The notes below the pieces were generated by a model, which did not search any database, was not told the DNA's origin, and saw only the letters and a list, made by a program, of their open reading frames with translations. A stretch of DNA of 37,859 nt, from NCBI GenBank assembly GCA_009801015.1, contig VHZZ01004021.1, positions 36,118 to 73,976 of the forward strand, read 5' to 3'. This document shows, piece after piece, positions 10,401 to 21,521 of the stretch; position 1 is the first letter of the stretch; each line of letters begins with the position of its first letter. Source of the stretch: Silene noctiflora (lineage: Eukaryota; Streptophyta; Magnoliopsida; Caryophyllales; Caryophyllaceae). The position numbers were made by a program, and so were the translations under genes.

Positions 10401-13400
10401 CAAACTATGCAGTCATCAGCTTTTTTTCAAAAAGCTTTAATAAATTTAACATCTCCCATCCATCCTCTAGACTCCAATGGAGCTAATACCTATGCTACTT
10501 CAACACTAGACTAAGCTGGCATATCATGTGTCTGACCATTGATGGCAGTCCAACTTTCCAAAACGGCCCCATTCAATACTTCATTTGAGACTCACAACTT
10601 GCAAAGAGTCGCAAAATGCTACTAAACATCTTCATAAACCATTTCTAAAAACCGCACCGATAAGAAACCTAGGAGCATGAACTTGAAAAAATAGGAGACT
10701 TGGGGATATAAAGTTCATACCTATACTCCTCGAGGGGAGTCATTGGATCTGGTCTGACAGCTTCCAAGTCAAGCTTAAATGCTTTAGATAGAGATTCTCT
10801 GGGGCGCTCCTTAGAACTATAGTATCCAAGCACCTAATAGATCAGGAGAGAATTATACAAAGTATTATCAAGTCAGTATATAATACTATTGGTACATCCA
10901 AGAAATATGAGCATACCAGTCTCCACGGTGCATTTTTGCTTTGATCAGAGAGATGAAAATCTTGAACAGAAACAGAGAGTTTTGATGCACACATGCCCCC
11001 ATCTGGAAAGATGTCGTATTGAATGTCCATGTTAATAAACGCAAGTTCTAGATACACCGAGCCATCTCTTCCACAAATTTTCCGGGATTGCCCCGATTCA
11101 CGCCAGTCAGAACCAGCATACATCTGCCATTTAACGTTTGCATTTTTTAGAAATACACGTCCTTTGTATAGTCGGGAACCATTGTTTTCTTTATCATATT
11201 GCTGGCATTCGATTAATTGTTTTAAACAAGTTCGATCCGTTTTATCTGCAACATAATTTTCAACAATTCTTAAGGGGGGCCTCTCATACCATCCACTATT
11301 TCCTTCTTGAAGATTCAAACTTCCACTTCTCACCAAATTCAACTTAGAAATCTCTTCTCCAAAATGGCTATTGATTGTTAGGTCTGACAAGGATCTTAAA
11401 TCTGATAAGCAATATTCTTCTATTATTTTACCCTTAGTATGACCAAGTTCCAGAAGACTTTCAGGTCTTGCATCCGAGGAGCTAGGACCCACATCATTCA
11501 AATCCCTACTGAGTTGTGACCCATTGTAAGTTCCTACACTTTTTTCTCGCAGCAAAAAGGCATCTTCACATATTTCACCCATCAAGCCAGCTAGCTCAGA
11601 TATATCGTTTGAATCTGGAACCATATGTTGTGACTGAGATCTTCCAGGTGAACAAATGCTGCTGCTTTCTGATGACCCTTGTAGATCTTCTCTTCCTTGT
11701 GCTTCCTGAAAAAAATTCCACCTGTTTTGTAAGTGTACTAGTGACTCCTCGATATCTGGGGCAAAAAGCTGCTGGATTTGGGAAGCCAAGCGTATTAAGC
11801 CAAAGGTTGTATCATGACAAGTGCGGAGAACTATGTTCATTTCAGAGCACCACAGTTCCCAAGATACGTCATCTTCAGAGTTGACCTTCAAGATTGCATT
11901 TATGAGAGCCTCCTCTGCGACTTTCACATAGCCTAATCCAAGCAAATAACCAGCACTGTATTCATCCAAAATTAATTCACTTCTTGAGACTTCATGAAGA
12001 AGAAGACCTACATCTTGAAGTCTGATTCTGTAATCATTGTCAAGGCTATCTGCCAACACTGTGTTAGAAAGCATCAGAGATGATGCAGCCAACAAGCAGG
12101 CAACATGTGGGTCATGCGACTTATCTTCAAGGCTAACACTCACATGAGACCTAGTATGAGCACGTTCTTCATTAACTTCTGACTTCCTAAAATATGGCTC
12201 GTAACTCAGTGCAGCATCAAGAAGTTTTATTACAAAGGCAACTCCTTTAGAATCCTCCTTCTCTAACTTACAGTCAGTACTTAGCTCCACATCAGGAGAT
12301 GGCAAGCTAAAGAAAGAGGAAAGCTTATCCAGCCAATCTAATCGACCACCTGGCGCGATAATGGTTCCACATTTCAAAACCACAGACATAAAATCATGGG
12401 AACTGTCTGGATCAGACATAAGCACAAATTTAGAGCCCGCTGGCCTGAAAGATAAAACATTTGAGCCTTCTCCGTCTCCACGTCCATTTGAACTATTGTT
12501 AAAAGAGATGAGCATGAAATCTTGATCAGCCTCCATAGAGACAGAACCCCACAACTGCCCTTCAGAATGGGATATCCATAGAAAATTAGCACCAGTAACA
12601 GCTCCGAGATCAGATATACAAAGCACTTCAAGATTCCGGACTTCCAATCGTAACGAATGCCATGACCCTGGAAGCTCTCTCTGCAATGAGCTTTTCAAGC
12701 AACTTCCCTGGCCTAGTTCCAAAAGAATTTCTACCAGACCACACTCAACAAGGATTGATGTTTGACTGATAGCATTTTTTTTATCTTCATGATCTGTGTC
12801 ATTGCCAACAGAGGCAAATGCATTGATAGTCTGCTTCACAAGGTCAACCAAACATAAATACTTGGTGCTGCTGAGGATAACCACTGTAGATGGTACACAA
12901 ACATGAAGACATAATTTTGAGCTCAAAACCAGCTTCTCTTTTAAAGAAGAGAGATTATCCCTATGTTCCCAAGAAGATACAGAGGCAAACTCATAATCAC
13001 TTGATGAAGCTTTACAAGTTGGACCATCTGATGTAGCAAAAAGCTTTGCACTCTTCTTAATCCAAGCACCAGTTACTGCATTTTCACGCCTGACCAAACT
13101 GATTAGACGACTCCAATCAGTTCTGCTACCAAGAGACAGAACTCTGTGAGCACAAAATTTATGGCTTCCCTGCTCAACATCACAATTATCATCCTCAAGG
13201 CCATTGATATAGTACAAATTGAGAATAGCAACATTAAGATGCATGGAGTGGGAAGGAGATGAAGAGTCTTGCTTTCCATGTGTTTTTTCTCGAACAAAAG
13301 CAGGCACCTCAGGTTTTAGTTCCATAAGATTTGATGGGGAGGAAAAATCAAGAGCAATAAATTCATTCCAGGAGGAAAAATTTCTGAGACTTTTGTCTTT

Positions 13401-16400
13401 ATTTAAAGGAAAGCATAAATATATTCTGCCATGAGGAAGTAATATGTTTCCTACCAAAGCCCCTTTACTAGGTATAGAAGTAGAATGTTGATTAGGGCTA
13501 CAACTCACACTAGACTGAGCAGCAGCTTGCTCTTTAAGGGCTTCAGATGAGACATTAATTGTTGCTTTATTCTCTCTAGAAAAATCATCAAAGTTTCGTA
13601 AAATATCCAAGGACATGTTAACCAGATCAGAGCTTAGCCAAAAAACAAATGGTGGCAACTTGAGTGATAATGATGCTTGCTCTGTAGAAGACCCACCAGA
13701 TGATCCAGAGCTTGCCGAAAATAGACAACGACTAGCACCAGAAGTTTCAAACAACGTAACAGTATCTATATCGCTGCTACACTCTTGGTTTGCCGAGCAG
13801 CGGACGCTAGATGGAGCCTCCATATTTTTTGGAGCACCACAATCTCTCACATTTGATGTTTCACCAAAAAAGGGACTGTAAGGCAGAGCCTTCTGAACTC
13901 TTCTTTGCAAATCTTGAATCAAGAGAGTCTGACTATTAACATGATCATGCAATGTGAGACCCTCAGAATCTCCCCATTGGCACATGTACTCATTTAGGAC
14001 AATATGATCCACAGTTGCTTCAAGTCTCCAAGTCTTGGGAAAAACCTGTTTATCTTGCCAATTTTCAAAGTTCAGAGAGCAGGAACCTCAGAAGCACAAA
14101 AACAGAGCGCAAAAATAGGATTTAAAGAGAACTTCAAACACAAGAAATACCTGAACTGCTACAACAATGTCTTCCCATATTAACCCAAGATGATGAACAT
14201 TTGGATTAGCATCAAGTTGCTCCCCGGTTGGGCCGAGTTGAGTCAATTGATCCTCATCAAGAAAGGAATAAAATGCAGAAACCCCAACAAAACTAATCTT
14301 AAGATTTGTTTGCAAAAGCTGCTGCTCTGTTAAGAAAGATTTGAAACAAGAAGTTCAGAGAGGCTTTCACATCAGGATTCAGGAAAAAATTAGCTATAAC
14401 ATCAATTTAGATGATTTTAGTAAAGTAGAATGAGTGCTAAGCTCGGATGCAAGACAGAACAGCTTTGATTATTCCTTCAACATGTGTATCTATCAAATTA
14501 TCTAATTTCATACAGGACAGTATATAACCGTCAGACTAGTTTTCCAGCATTAAGAGACTCAATAGAATAAAAAATAACTCCTCTTCAAATTAGTTAATGC
14601 CTATCATTATCTAACAAGTCTTCAACGGAAACTACTAGAAACTTAATTTTGGCTTACGAAACTGAAACATAACTGTATCCCAGAACACTACCACGCTTTT
14701 AGCAAGTTGCATACGTAGATATTCAAATGTACTTTTAAGTTTTTACTTCTCAGGTAACCATGGCATGCCACACAACAAAGATTTATTATCTTCTCGTTCC
14801 TAAGCCAGAAACAGTAATGAATTCAAATTTAAATTACCCTGTTTCAAAAGAGATGATTGACAAGAGCTAGCAAACTGTCGGAAATGGCCAGATGTTACTT
14901 AGGTCAAGAGACAAGATAAAGCACTTGAGATCAGATAGAAGATACAAACATACCAACAGACATATTCAGAGAACCAGAAGCGAGATTTGATGCAGCAGTT
15001 ATGGCACTGAAATAAGAGGAAGTCCAACCCCACATGCCGCTGCTGCCCAATATAGAGTGGGAACTTCTCATCCCATCTAAACACTCGAAAAACTGATCCA
15101 CACTGCAACAAGCCAAGGCAACAATTGAGTATTCAATGACTGAAACTATAACCTTCACGCATTTTCAAAATTCAGAAAGCTGCTGAAAATGCACTCAAAA
15201 CCTTGAATATTATATTTGAAAAATAAGAAAAACACATGAAAGGAGCAATAAGTCATAGGCAAAAGTTAAACAAACCTGGCTCCTAGATCTGCCTCTTCAA
15301 ATCCCTCTTCGGAGGAAGAGTCAGGAATCCAATCCGGTATGAACTGAGACTCTTTAAGGAGCACACCCATGGCGGTTTTTTCTCTAAATGGATTACCAAA
15401 ATTAATTGGATTCTCAGTTTCTGTGGTCTTCTTATCTAACGGTATCGAAGATGACAAGTGGGTGTCCGCCGCCATGTGATAGACACTGCCAACCAACTTG
15501 TTATCAAGGTTTTGAAGCATATCCCAGGTAGTTAGTATCCATTTCAAGGTGCTGGGCTGTAGTTTGGCTATCAAACGGTCTACTTTGACGTCTGCGTCTA
15601 CTTTGCGTATATCCAAAGATCCATCTTTGCAGGGAATAGAGAGCTTTATACTACCACCAAAACCACCTTTATGGCCAATTATAAGAGGTTGGGAGGACTT
15701 GGACGAACAAGAAGCAGAAACCTCAGCTGATTCCGACAATGGCTTATCGACACCACTACTCATTCGAACAAGATCAAGAACAACTCCTTGAAACTTAAGG
15801 AAATTAGTCAGGTGGGTCATCCCAAGAAGATCTGCTGCTTTGGAACGATCGGCAGACACATCATCATTATCCGAAAGGCAAGTTCCACATTCAATTTCTG
15901 CGACACGGAGAACCAATGCCTCATGAGAACCGTCTGTTTTACCATCGTTATCTACACACGCATCAAAAGCGACAATCACGTTTTTTACTCTGACATGGAA
16001 GCGTGTAAGCAATTGTTGAACCCATTTAGCAACAGTCTTGACTCCTTGATGAACACCGACAGAAGCAGCAGCAGCCGACGATGTACACACATCGTCAGCT
16101 TCACTTTTCCCACAGTCATCATGAGACGTACTGTAACACACACCGGAATCATGGGTTTCAACTACACTACCCAATTCGTCACCACAAAATGGATAAAGCA
16201 CAAGCTCAAGCTCATCCACCTCGACTTCATAACCTCCCGCACTCCAAGGCAATTTCACAGACAAAGAACCGATCGATCCTTCCTTCACTCTAATTATCGA
16301 AGTTTGACTCAACTGATCAAAATCAAGCAAAACATAATTGTACACAAATTAACCACTCCATAACAAACTGCAAAAGACAGATAATGTCACGTTTGCTCAT

Positions 16401-17228
16401 TAAACCAATGTCAGAACTAAGGAGGCCAACAAGGGAAGTCACTACCCTAATCAATGGAAAATTTGAAGTGTACTATGTAAGATTTCCGAAATTTGATTAA
16501 ATTTCTAGTTCAATCCAGACCCTATTGCCGAAACCAATGGGAGCTACCTCAACCAACGACAACTTTCAAGTCTTTAGTTAAAAATTGCAACATTTTTTCT
16601 AATTTTACTAATTACATTAATAGTTTCCTCTCTGAATTTTTCGCTCCTAATTACAAATCTTGTTTCCGCCACTCCCCATCCCCAAAAGCACCGTTGCCGC
16701 CACTAAGAGCCCTGAGCAATGCAAATTTCGAAGTTTTGAGTTACAATTCTCGATTTTTCTTCCAGTTCATCTTATTCCATTACTAGTTCACCCTACGAAA
16801 TTCCCCGTCCCGTAACTACAAATCCAGGTTACACCATTACTTATAACACACAATTCAATTCCCGACTTACAAAATTCGACTTTCTTTTCTCTAATTTACA
16901 CCTAATTCCCTCCCCAACAACTAAAAATCCCGGTTCCGCCACAGAATTCCCTACCGTAACTACAAATCCTAGTTCCGCCACTCCATAATAACACACAATT
17001 CAACAACAAAATCAAAACATGACATACCTTAGAATTAAGAAGGTCAACGTTAATAGCAAGATCAGAAAGAAGTATAACACCAGCAGCAAGCTGAACATCA
17101 AGCTGATGAAGATCAATATCACCTAAAATGAAGTGACCAAGCTTCTTCTTAAGAGCAAACTTACAAGCTCTTTTAATGGCGATTCGGGACAGTGCTTCCA
17201 CCGATTTGGCAACGCAACGACGAAACAT
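4407..17228 (-). CDS. ATG2: Autophagy-related protein 2, complete, 13 exons
   Basis: ATG2 is the VPS13-like lipid-transfer protein that bridges the ER and the growing autophagosome and works with ATG9 and ATG18/WIPI. Exons on the minus strand: 17028-17228, 15276-16312, 14954-15102, 14151-14326, 10917-14045, 10721-10833, 9418-9622, 8062-8175, 7385-7492, 7144-7276, 5625-5827, 4547-4743, 4407-4476. All phases close: 5835 nt, 1944 residues plus TGA; Arabidopsis ATG2, from memory, is about 1890. The start is the Met of [20 protein letters not shown], which opens a chorein N-terminal segment ([20 protein letters not shown], about residues 1-110). The conserved CAD region begins near residue 1444 (PLRIVENYV) and includes [10 protein letters not shown] and [12 protein letters not shown]-terminal blocks are [29 protein letters not shown], an Ala-rich stretch and [15 protein letters not shown]. 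Twelve introns are inferred. Eleven are GT-AG; intron 7 reads GC-AG. No frameshift or stop was found. The 3.1-kb exon 5 is unusually long. Exon edges come from consensus and homology only. Confidence 0.96.
5965..6644. mobile_element. Stowaway/mariner-like element in ATG2 intron 10 (candidate)
   Basis: The segment begins TA-CTCCCACGG (TA at 5963-5964) and ends GGGGGGGGAG-TA (TA at 6645-6646), giving a possible TA target duplication and short CTCCC/GGGAG termini. The subterminal sequence TTATCTTCCCTT on the left has a loosely inverted partner near 6610-6625. At about 680 bp it is long for a Stowaway MITE. Its interior has a CACCA-rich stretch (6045-6290) and, from 6390, a G-rich stretch with GGTGG motifs. 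Inverted similarity is limited to the ends, so this is a tentative call. Confidence 0.4.
8310..8403. repeat. Hairpin-forming inverted repeat in ATG2 intron 7
   Basis: The left arm 8310-8343 (TGAATTTTTGTTATTTCACT, then TTTCTA) pairs with 8369-8403. The arms are about 34 bp with few mismatches and the spacer is about 25 bp. Transcription of ATG2 would place a stable stem-loop in the pre-mRNA. It is most likely the core of a small foldback MITE; no target duplication was identified. Confidence 0.7.
8640..8760. repeat. Dispersed repeat fragment in ATG2 intron 7, related to one in PreP intron 10
   Basis: The stretch around GAGGCCAAAACATGATTAT (8699-8717), preceded by CACTTGAACTTCATTT, resembles the PreP intron 10 segment around CACTTCATTTTAAGCCAAAA (24740-24759). 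Shared order and spacing suggest copies of one dispersed family. The PreP copy also has CTCCGACACTTCGACTC nearby, similar to hAT subterminal sequence. Family membership is inference. Confidence 0.35.
8953..8970. repeat. TA dinucleotide microsatellite
   Basis: A run of alternating T and A lies in ATG2 intron 7 at about 8953-8970. Such runs are common in plant introns and often polymorphic. No further function is suggested. Confidence 0.8.
9415..9420 (-). promoter_or_regulatory. GC 5' splice site of ATG2 intron 7
   Basis: On the minus strand the exon ends CAG (9418-9420) and the intron begins GCAAGT, the classical consensus of GC-AG introns. Joining CAG here to AAG at 8175 gives LLPFFQ followed by KFDIKP, which matches the plant ATG2 family with no gap. 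The nearest GT, four bases downstream, would break the frame. Confidence 0.8.
16649..16984 (-). repeat. Degenerate repeat cluster in ATG2 intron 1
   Basis: Four diverged copies of one motif lie at 16649-16675, about 16813-16838, 16918-16942 and 16956-16984. The best copy reads AACTACAAATCCTAGTTCCG then CCACTCC on the plus strand. In gene sense the core is GGAACTAGGATTTGTAGTTA. The last copy starts 43 nt after the exon 1 donor (17027). The same motif forms a minisatellite in PreP intron 1. Copies are irregularly spaced here, so this is a dispersed cluster and not a clean tandem array. Confidence 0.75.
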
Positions 17229-17500
17229 CGCGTGGTTTGGTTTAGTCTCGTTGAAATTTGATGTTGAATATTGGGAATTAGGGTTTCATGGATTCCCCCA
17301 AATTGTTGTTATAAGTTATAAGAAATTGCAAACAGCAGGAACTCCTGGAGTTGTTCGTGTAGGAGTTGGGATATGAATACATGATATGATATCAGCCGCC
17401 CTGTCACTTCCGTGTCTATTTACAACTGTCGGATTCTATTTATTTATTTGTTAAGTTTTTAGAGTTTTATTGCGTTAAATTGATTGATATTGCCATTTGC
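17229..17500. other. ATG2 5' flank (5' UTR and proximal promoter)
   Basis: This region lies directly upstream of the ATG2 start codon, on the plus-strand side. No convincing TATA box was picked out and the transcription start cannot be placed. No other gene is seen. Confidence 0.4.
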
Positions 17501-17664
17501 CACGGACACTATCGGTCTAAAGTTGAAAACAGATAATTTTCTTCTTATAAAATGTAAGTGGATAGTGCAAGTGGGTGGAAAATGAATATCCCTCACTTGC
17601 CTCTCACTTGTATTTTGTTAGAAAATTACTATCCGTCTTCAGCTTTAGACAGATTGTGGCCGTG
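17501..17664. mobile_element. Foldback MITE with long inverted arms
   Basis: The left arm starts CACGGACACTATCGGTCTAA (17501-17520) and the right arm ends TTAGACAGATTGTGGCCGTG (17645-17664). The arms stay complementary through AAGTTGAAAACAGATAATTTTC and its partner, roughly 65 bp each with scattered mismatches, around a short spacer near 17580. There is no coding capacity. Exact termini and target duplication were not resolved. It sits about 270 bp upstream of the ATG2 start codon and could affect that promoter. Confidence 0.8.
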
Positions 17665-18148
17665 AAAAGGATTGATAGCGATATGGGAAACTTTTTATCA
17701 AAAACTGACAATTTTATCGTTAAATGATAAAAAAAATTCTGTTTTAATTTTGGACGAAAAATGTCCATATTAAGGGAGGCTTGTTAAAAAATTAGGAAAA
17801 TTGGAACATATATTGGTATTACCTTAGATTTTATTTGTTTTTTTAGCATGTGTATTTTTTTTTTTTCTGAACTTATTAGCTCAGACTTGTTTTGTTTTTT
17901 TTTAACATGTGTATTTTTTCTGAGTTTATTAAAGTTTATAAGCTAAATTTTAGTTTTTTTCATGTTAAAACTCAAATTTAACTAAGAACATGTTTAACCT
18001 AATTTGCTTAAAATGAGTTTTTATTTTTTAAACTTAATTTTTAAAAAGTAGTTTTCAATAAACGGACATCAAATTTATGATAAATTTAGGCAAAAAGTAT
18101 TTTTAAGTCCAAAAACACTTTGAAAAAGTAAGGTCAAACACACACTAA
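17665..18148. other. AT-rich spacer, no gene seen
   Basis: T-rich and A-rich sequence with no exon-like frame. Words such as TTTTAGCATGTGTATTTTTT (from 17839) and TTTTAACATGTGTATTTTTT recur at about 60-bp distance, suggesting a small local duplication. Confidence 0.4.
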
Positions 18149-19241
18149 GGCTATGTTTGACAAGACATTTTAAGTACTTGATTTGGTCAAATTAGCTTAT
18201 TTAACCAAAATTTCAGGTACCTTATTTTTTTGTAATCGTTTGGCAAGTAGCTTATTTAACCAAATAAGCTACCTGAAATGAAATGCTACCTAGAGTAGCA
18301 TTTGAGATTTCAGATACCTGATTTGATTTGATTTTCCTTTTTTACCACTTAAATCTATACTACTAAATAATGGGTCATGCTCATTCATGTACATGAATTA
18401 CTCTTTTATGGACATGAATGACCAATTTACCCTTCACATTTCAATACACTACTTTTCTATTTTGTTCTCATTTCCTTAAACCTTTCAATTTCTCACTCCA
18501 ACCTTTAACCACCACCACCCTACAAACNTCGTGGCCACCCTCCTCCACCTCCCTTATCCCACCACCCATTTACTACAGCCGGCCAGAATCGCCCCCACCG
18601 TCGGCCAGAACCGCCCAAATGTGCGCAACACCCTTTCTGTGTCCCTCATCCACCCAGACCCGCCCCTACCATCATCGGCGCGGCGTCGCCTCCCTAACAC
18701 CCTATGTTGCCTGTCGTGCGCCACCTTCCTCAGCCATCCTTGCCACCACCCTGTCAACCTTAACCCTAATTTTGTTATTCTTAATTTAGTTTACATTTAT
18801 TTAATTTGAAACAAGGAAATTAATTAAAGCCTAATTGATGGAGTTAGATTATTAGTTGATAAATATAATGATTAAGAATTATAATTGACTAATTTGGTGA
18901 AAAACTGATTTGTTTTGAGAGAAGGAGGAAAAGGGAGTTTAATTTTTAGAAAAGGGCAAGGTAAGGAAAAATTATGGCAAAAAGTCCATAAAAGAGTAAA
19001 TTCCGTCCATGAAAGAGAAACTACGTAAATAATTATCATATTCTTTTACGTAATTTCATCAAAATCAGTTACCATTTCAGTTAGTTTGCCAAACATTTTT
19101 TTATATAATCAGCTACCTTATCAGTTCCTAATTTTCAGTTAGCTTATCAGTTAGCTTTTCAAATTTCAGTTAGCTTTTCAGTTTTCAGCTACCTTTTTCA
19201 GATTTCAGATACCTTTTAAGTTAGTTTTACCAAACATAGCC
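18149..19241. mobile_element. Tourist-like PIF/Harbinger element with TAA duplication
   Basis: Termini are GGCTATGTTTG (18149-18159) and CAAACATAGCC (19231-19241), perfect inverted repeats. Each is flanked by TAA on the outside (18146-18148 and 19242-19244), the target duplication expected for PIF/Harbinger insertions. Subterminal zones are full of CAGNTACCT-type words in inverted sense, such as AAGCTACCTGAAAT on the left and TTTCAGCTACC on the right. No transposase frame is visible, so it is non-autonomous. Its interior is largely occupied by a second element (18372-19025). Confidence 0.85.
18372..19025. mobile_element. Second TIR element nested in the Tourist-like element
   Basis: Inverted arms of about 50 bp surround ATTACTCTTTTATGGAC (18397-18413) and its partner GTCCATAAAAGAGTAAAT (18985-19002). 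The arms are bounded by an exact 8-bp direct repeat TAAATAAT (18364-18371 and 19026-19033). An 8-9 bp duplication fits hAT or Mutator-like insertion. The interior (about 18480-18740) is C-rich and unlike the AT-rich surroundings, so it may be captured host sequence, as in Pack-MULEs. A plus-strand frame at 18418-18789 shows no recognised domain and contains an ambiguous base at 18528. The 8-bp repeat is AT-rich, so chance is not excluded. Confidence 0.6.
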
Positions 19242-19321
19242 TAAGCTTATATGTAATGTTTATGAGTTTTATTGTAATTTTTTGAACTTAATGTTTATGT
19301 GGATAAACTCAAAAAAATTTA

Positions 19322-19838
19322 GTTTTTTTTATAACTACTACCTTTGTATTACACTGTTTTAAGAACTACTACCAAGATAATTTTCGTTTAAAAACTACTA
19401 CCGGTAAGTTTGATTTTTTTAAAAACGCTACCAAATCTCATCCAAGCCCAATAAAACACGATTTTAGCCATTTATTTTTGAATTTCCATCTTAAATTGTA
19501 AATTTTATACCTTAAACTAGTTAATTTGATGAAGTTTAAGCAGTTGTTTTACCTTAATTATGTTAGATAATTGAATTAGATGAAGCTAGGCTAAAGTGAT
19601 TTTGCCTCAAAATGATGGGCAAACGGCAGTGTTGGTAGTGTTAAAGGGATAAAATTTACAATTTAAGATAGAAATTCAAAAATAAATGGTTGAGATTGTG
19701 TTTTATTGAGTTTAGATGAGATTTGACAGTGTTTTTAAAAAAAATCAAACTTGCAAGTAGTAGTTTTTAAACGAAAATGATCTTGATAGTAATTCTTAAA
19801 ACAATGTAGTACAAAGGTAGTAGTTATGAAAAAAACCC
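19322..19838. mobile_element. Long-TIR element, probably Mutator-like MITE
   Basis: Two arms of about 200 bp (19322-19525 and 19636-19838) are inverted copies with only scattered differences. Both include ATAACTACTACCTTTGTA and CGTTTAAAAACTACTAC near the ends and ATTTATTTTTGAATTTC nearer the centre. The unpaired centre is about 110 bp. Flanks AAAAATTTA (19313-19321) and AAACATTTA (19839-19847) match at 8 of 9 positions, as expected for a Mutator-like target duplication. There is no coding capacity. The arms could form a very long hairpin RNA if transcribed. Confidence 0.8.
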
Positions 19839-19847
19839 AAACATTTA

Positions 19848-20383
19848 TAGTAAACTCATAACTTTTAAAATAAAATTCAAAAACTTTATTATAATTCTCG
19901 AAAACTACATAACTAGTGACAGTTCATCGGAAGCATAATCTAGTTAGTGAAAAATCGAGAAGGATAAAATATAGTAATGTTGTAATAAAAAATAACCAAT
20001 TAATGACAAAATGTTACCTTTAAATGTTACACTAAAATTGTTTACATTTTGGTAAATTTTTATCGGAAAATGAACACGTTTTATCGCAGAGGATCACATT
20101 TTCTCCGTTTCATTTTCAGACGGAAAAGACTCGACGTGTACAACTGTACGAGTTGGGGGCTAGATTAGGAGAAATGGGACAGATTAATACCTTTTCACAA
20201 ATTTTTATTTTCTTTTATTTTAGTTATAAACATATAATTATTCCTAATTTTTGTAATTAACTTGTTAGATTAAGAGAAATGATATTAGTTAAATAAGCAT
20301 TTTTTGTTTAATACAGAGTATATTCAGTTTCACAACGCTATACGAAGCATTGAAATGATCAGTTTCGTGAGGGTAGGGGAATC
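19848..20383. other. AT-rich spacer, no gene seen
   Basis: No family-like frame was seen. It lies between the long-TIR element and the hAT element. It includes a mildly GC-rich patch near 20100-20175 with no recognisable function. Confidence 0.35.
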
Positions 20384-20391
20384 GCTACACA

Positions 20392-20874
20392 TAGGGGTGT
20401 AAATGAGTCAAGCCGAGCTCGAGCTCGGGATCGGCTTGAAGCTCGTCGAGCCTAAAAATTAAAGCTCGAGCTCGGCCCGGGAAAAGCTCGAGTTCGAATC
20501 GAGCTCGTTTTGTCATTATATAATTTCACTTTCTCACCTTTTAAATCAAACTAAATACAAGTGTTTTTGAAAAACAACTAAATCATAAAATACTAAAAAA
20601 TATTATATCATAATATACTTATATAAATGTCTAAATAACATATAATTTGAAATATAAATAATACTACAATATAAAAATTATACAAATAAAAATCATAAAC
20701 GAGCCCAAACGAGCTTCCAAGCCGAGCCTTGCTGAACTCAGGCTCGGCTTGTATTTAGCCAAGCTCGGCTCGAGCTCGAACTCGTTTTGACCAAGCAAGA
20801 GCCGAGCTTTGACCGAGCCGATTTCGAGGGCTCAACGAGCCGGCTCATATCATTGACAGCCCTAGCTGCACGCC
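20392..20874. mobile_element. Non-autonomous hAT element with GAGCTCG-rich ends
   Basis: Termini TAGGGGTGTAAATGA (20392-20406) and TCATTGACAGCCCTA (20860-20874) are imperfect inverted repeats. Subterminal regions are dense in GAGCTCGGCTCG-type words on both sides of an AT-rich core (20515-20695). Flanking octamers GCTACACA (20384-20391) and GCTGCACG (20875-20882) match at 6 of 8, consistent with an aged 8-bp hAT duplication. This GAGC-rich type is very common in plant genomes. There is no coding capacity. Confidence 0.8.
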
Positions 20875-20906
20875 TACACCATGATTCACTTCGCTGTTTT
20901 TTCGTT

Positions 20907-21030
20907 ATTTGTAGTTTTCAGGCCGCTTGAAAGCTTTCTGGGAAATTTCAGCCGCGGCTTTGAGTACTATTTGTAGCGCAATGCCGCCTGAAATCTTGCT
21001 AGGAGATTTCAACCGTGACTTCGAGTCGAC
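20907..21030. repeat. Two-copy tandem repeat, period about 61 bp
   Basis: TATTTGTAGTTTTCAGGCCGC begins the first copy and TATTTGTAGCGCAATGCCGC the second, about 61 bp later. Both continue into TGAAA, ATTTCA, CCG and TTCGAG/TTTGAG words. The copies are diverged. It lies downstream of the 3' end of PreP; no function is suggested. Confidence 0.65.
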
Positions 21031-21521
21031 AAGTCATTACTGAGTGGTTGAAAGTTCAAACAGGGTAGTTAAGGGGATTAGAGTCGGGTTGTAGGGAAGA
21101 CATTATTAAGTGGCTGAAGTTTCTCGCGGGATAGACAGGAAATCAACCGGGAAGACAATGGATATTATTTAATTTACCTCATATTCGCCTTGATCTAAAT
21201 GGCCATGCTTGCAAGTTACACAAGCATGTCAGCAAGGCCACAGTGCTGCAAGCCTGCAACATGCGTAAGAACCTACGTATCGTCTAATGAATTACCGCTG
21301 GCACTGGTTGAATAGTAGATATAGACAGGAAATCGTCGTTGCCAAACCAAACAAACATTTCTTATTGATTTCAGTTCATTTCAACTACAAAATTCTGAAC
21401 CAAACAAGGCCCAAGTGTCTCGAAATTATAGTCCCACTTCCCAAAGAATCATTTGGATGGCATGGCAAAAAAATGGGTTTCATGTTCCCATATGTTTCTG
21501 CCACAACTACTAGACATTGCC
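21031..21521. other. PreP 3' flank, no gene seen
   Basis: This should include the PreP 3' untranslated region next to the stop codon at 21522. A weak repeat of GAAGTTTCTCGCGGGATAGACAGGAAATC-like words (21116-21140 and near 21320-21330) was noted only in part. No poly(A) signal was placed with confidence and no independent gene is seen. Confidence 0.35.

Noticed and set aside
11023-13881. Several plus-strand frames of 64-122 codons
   Set aside because: All lie antisense to the long ATG2 exon 5 and show no domain features.
15788-16363. 191-codon plus-strand open frame
   Set aside because: It lies antisense to ATG2 exon 2, whose frame, splice sites and protein match are strong. The antisense translation has no family look, so it is a shadow frame.
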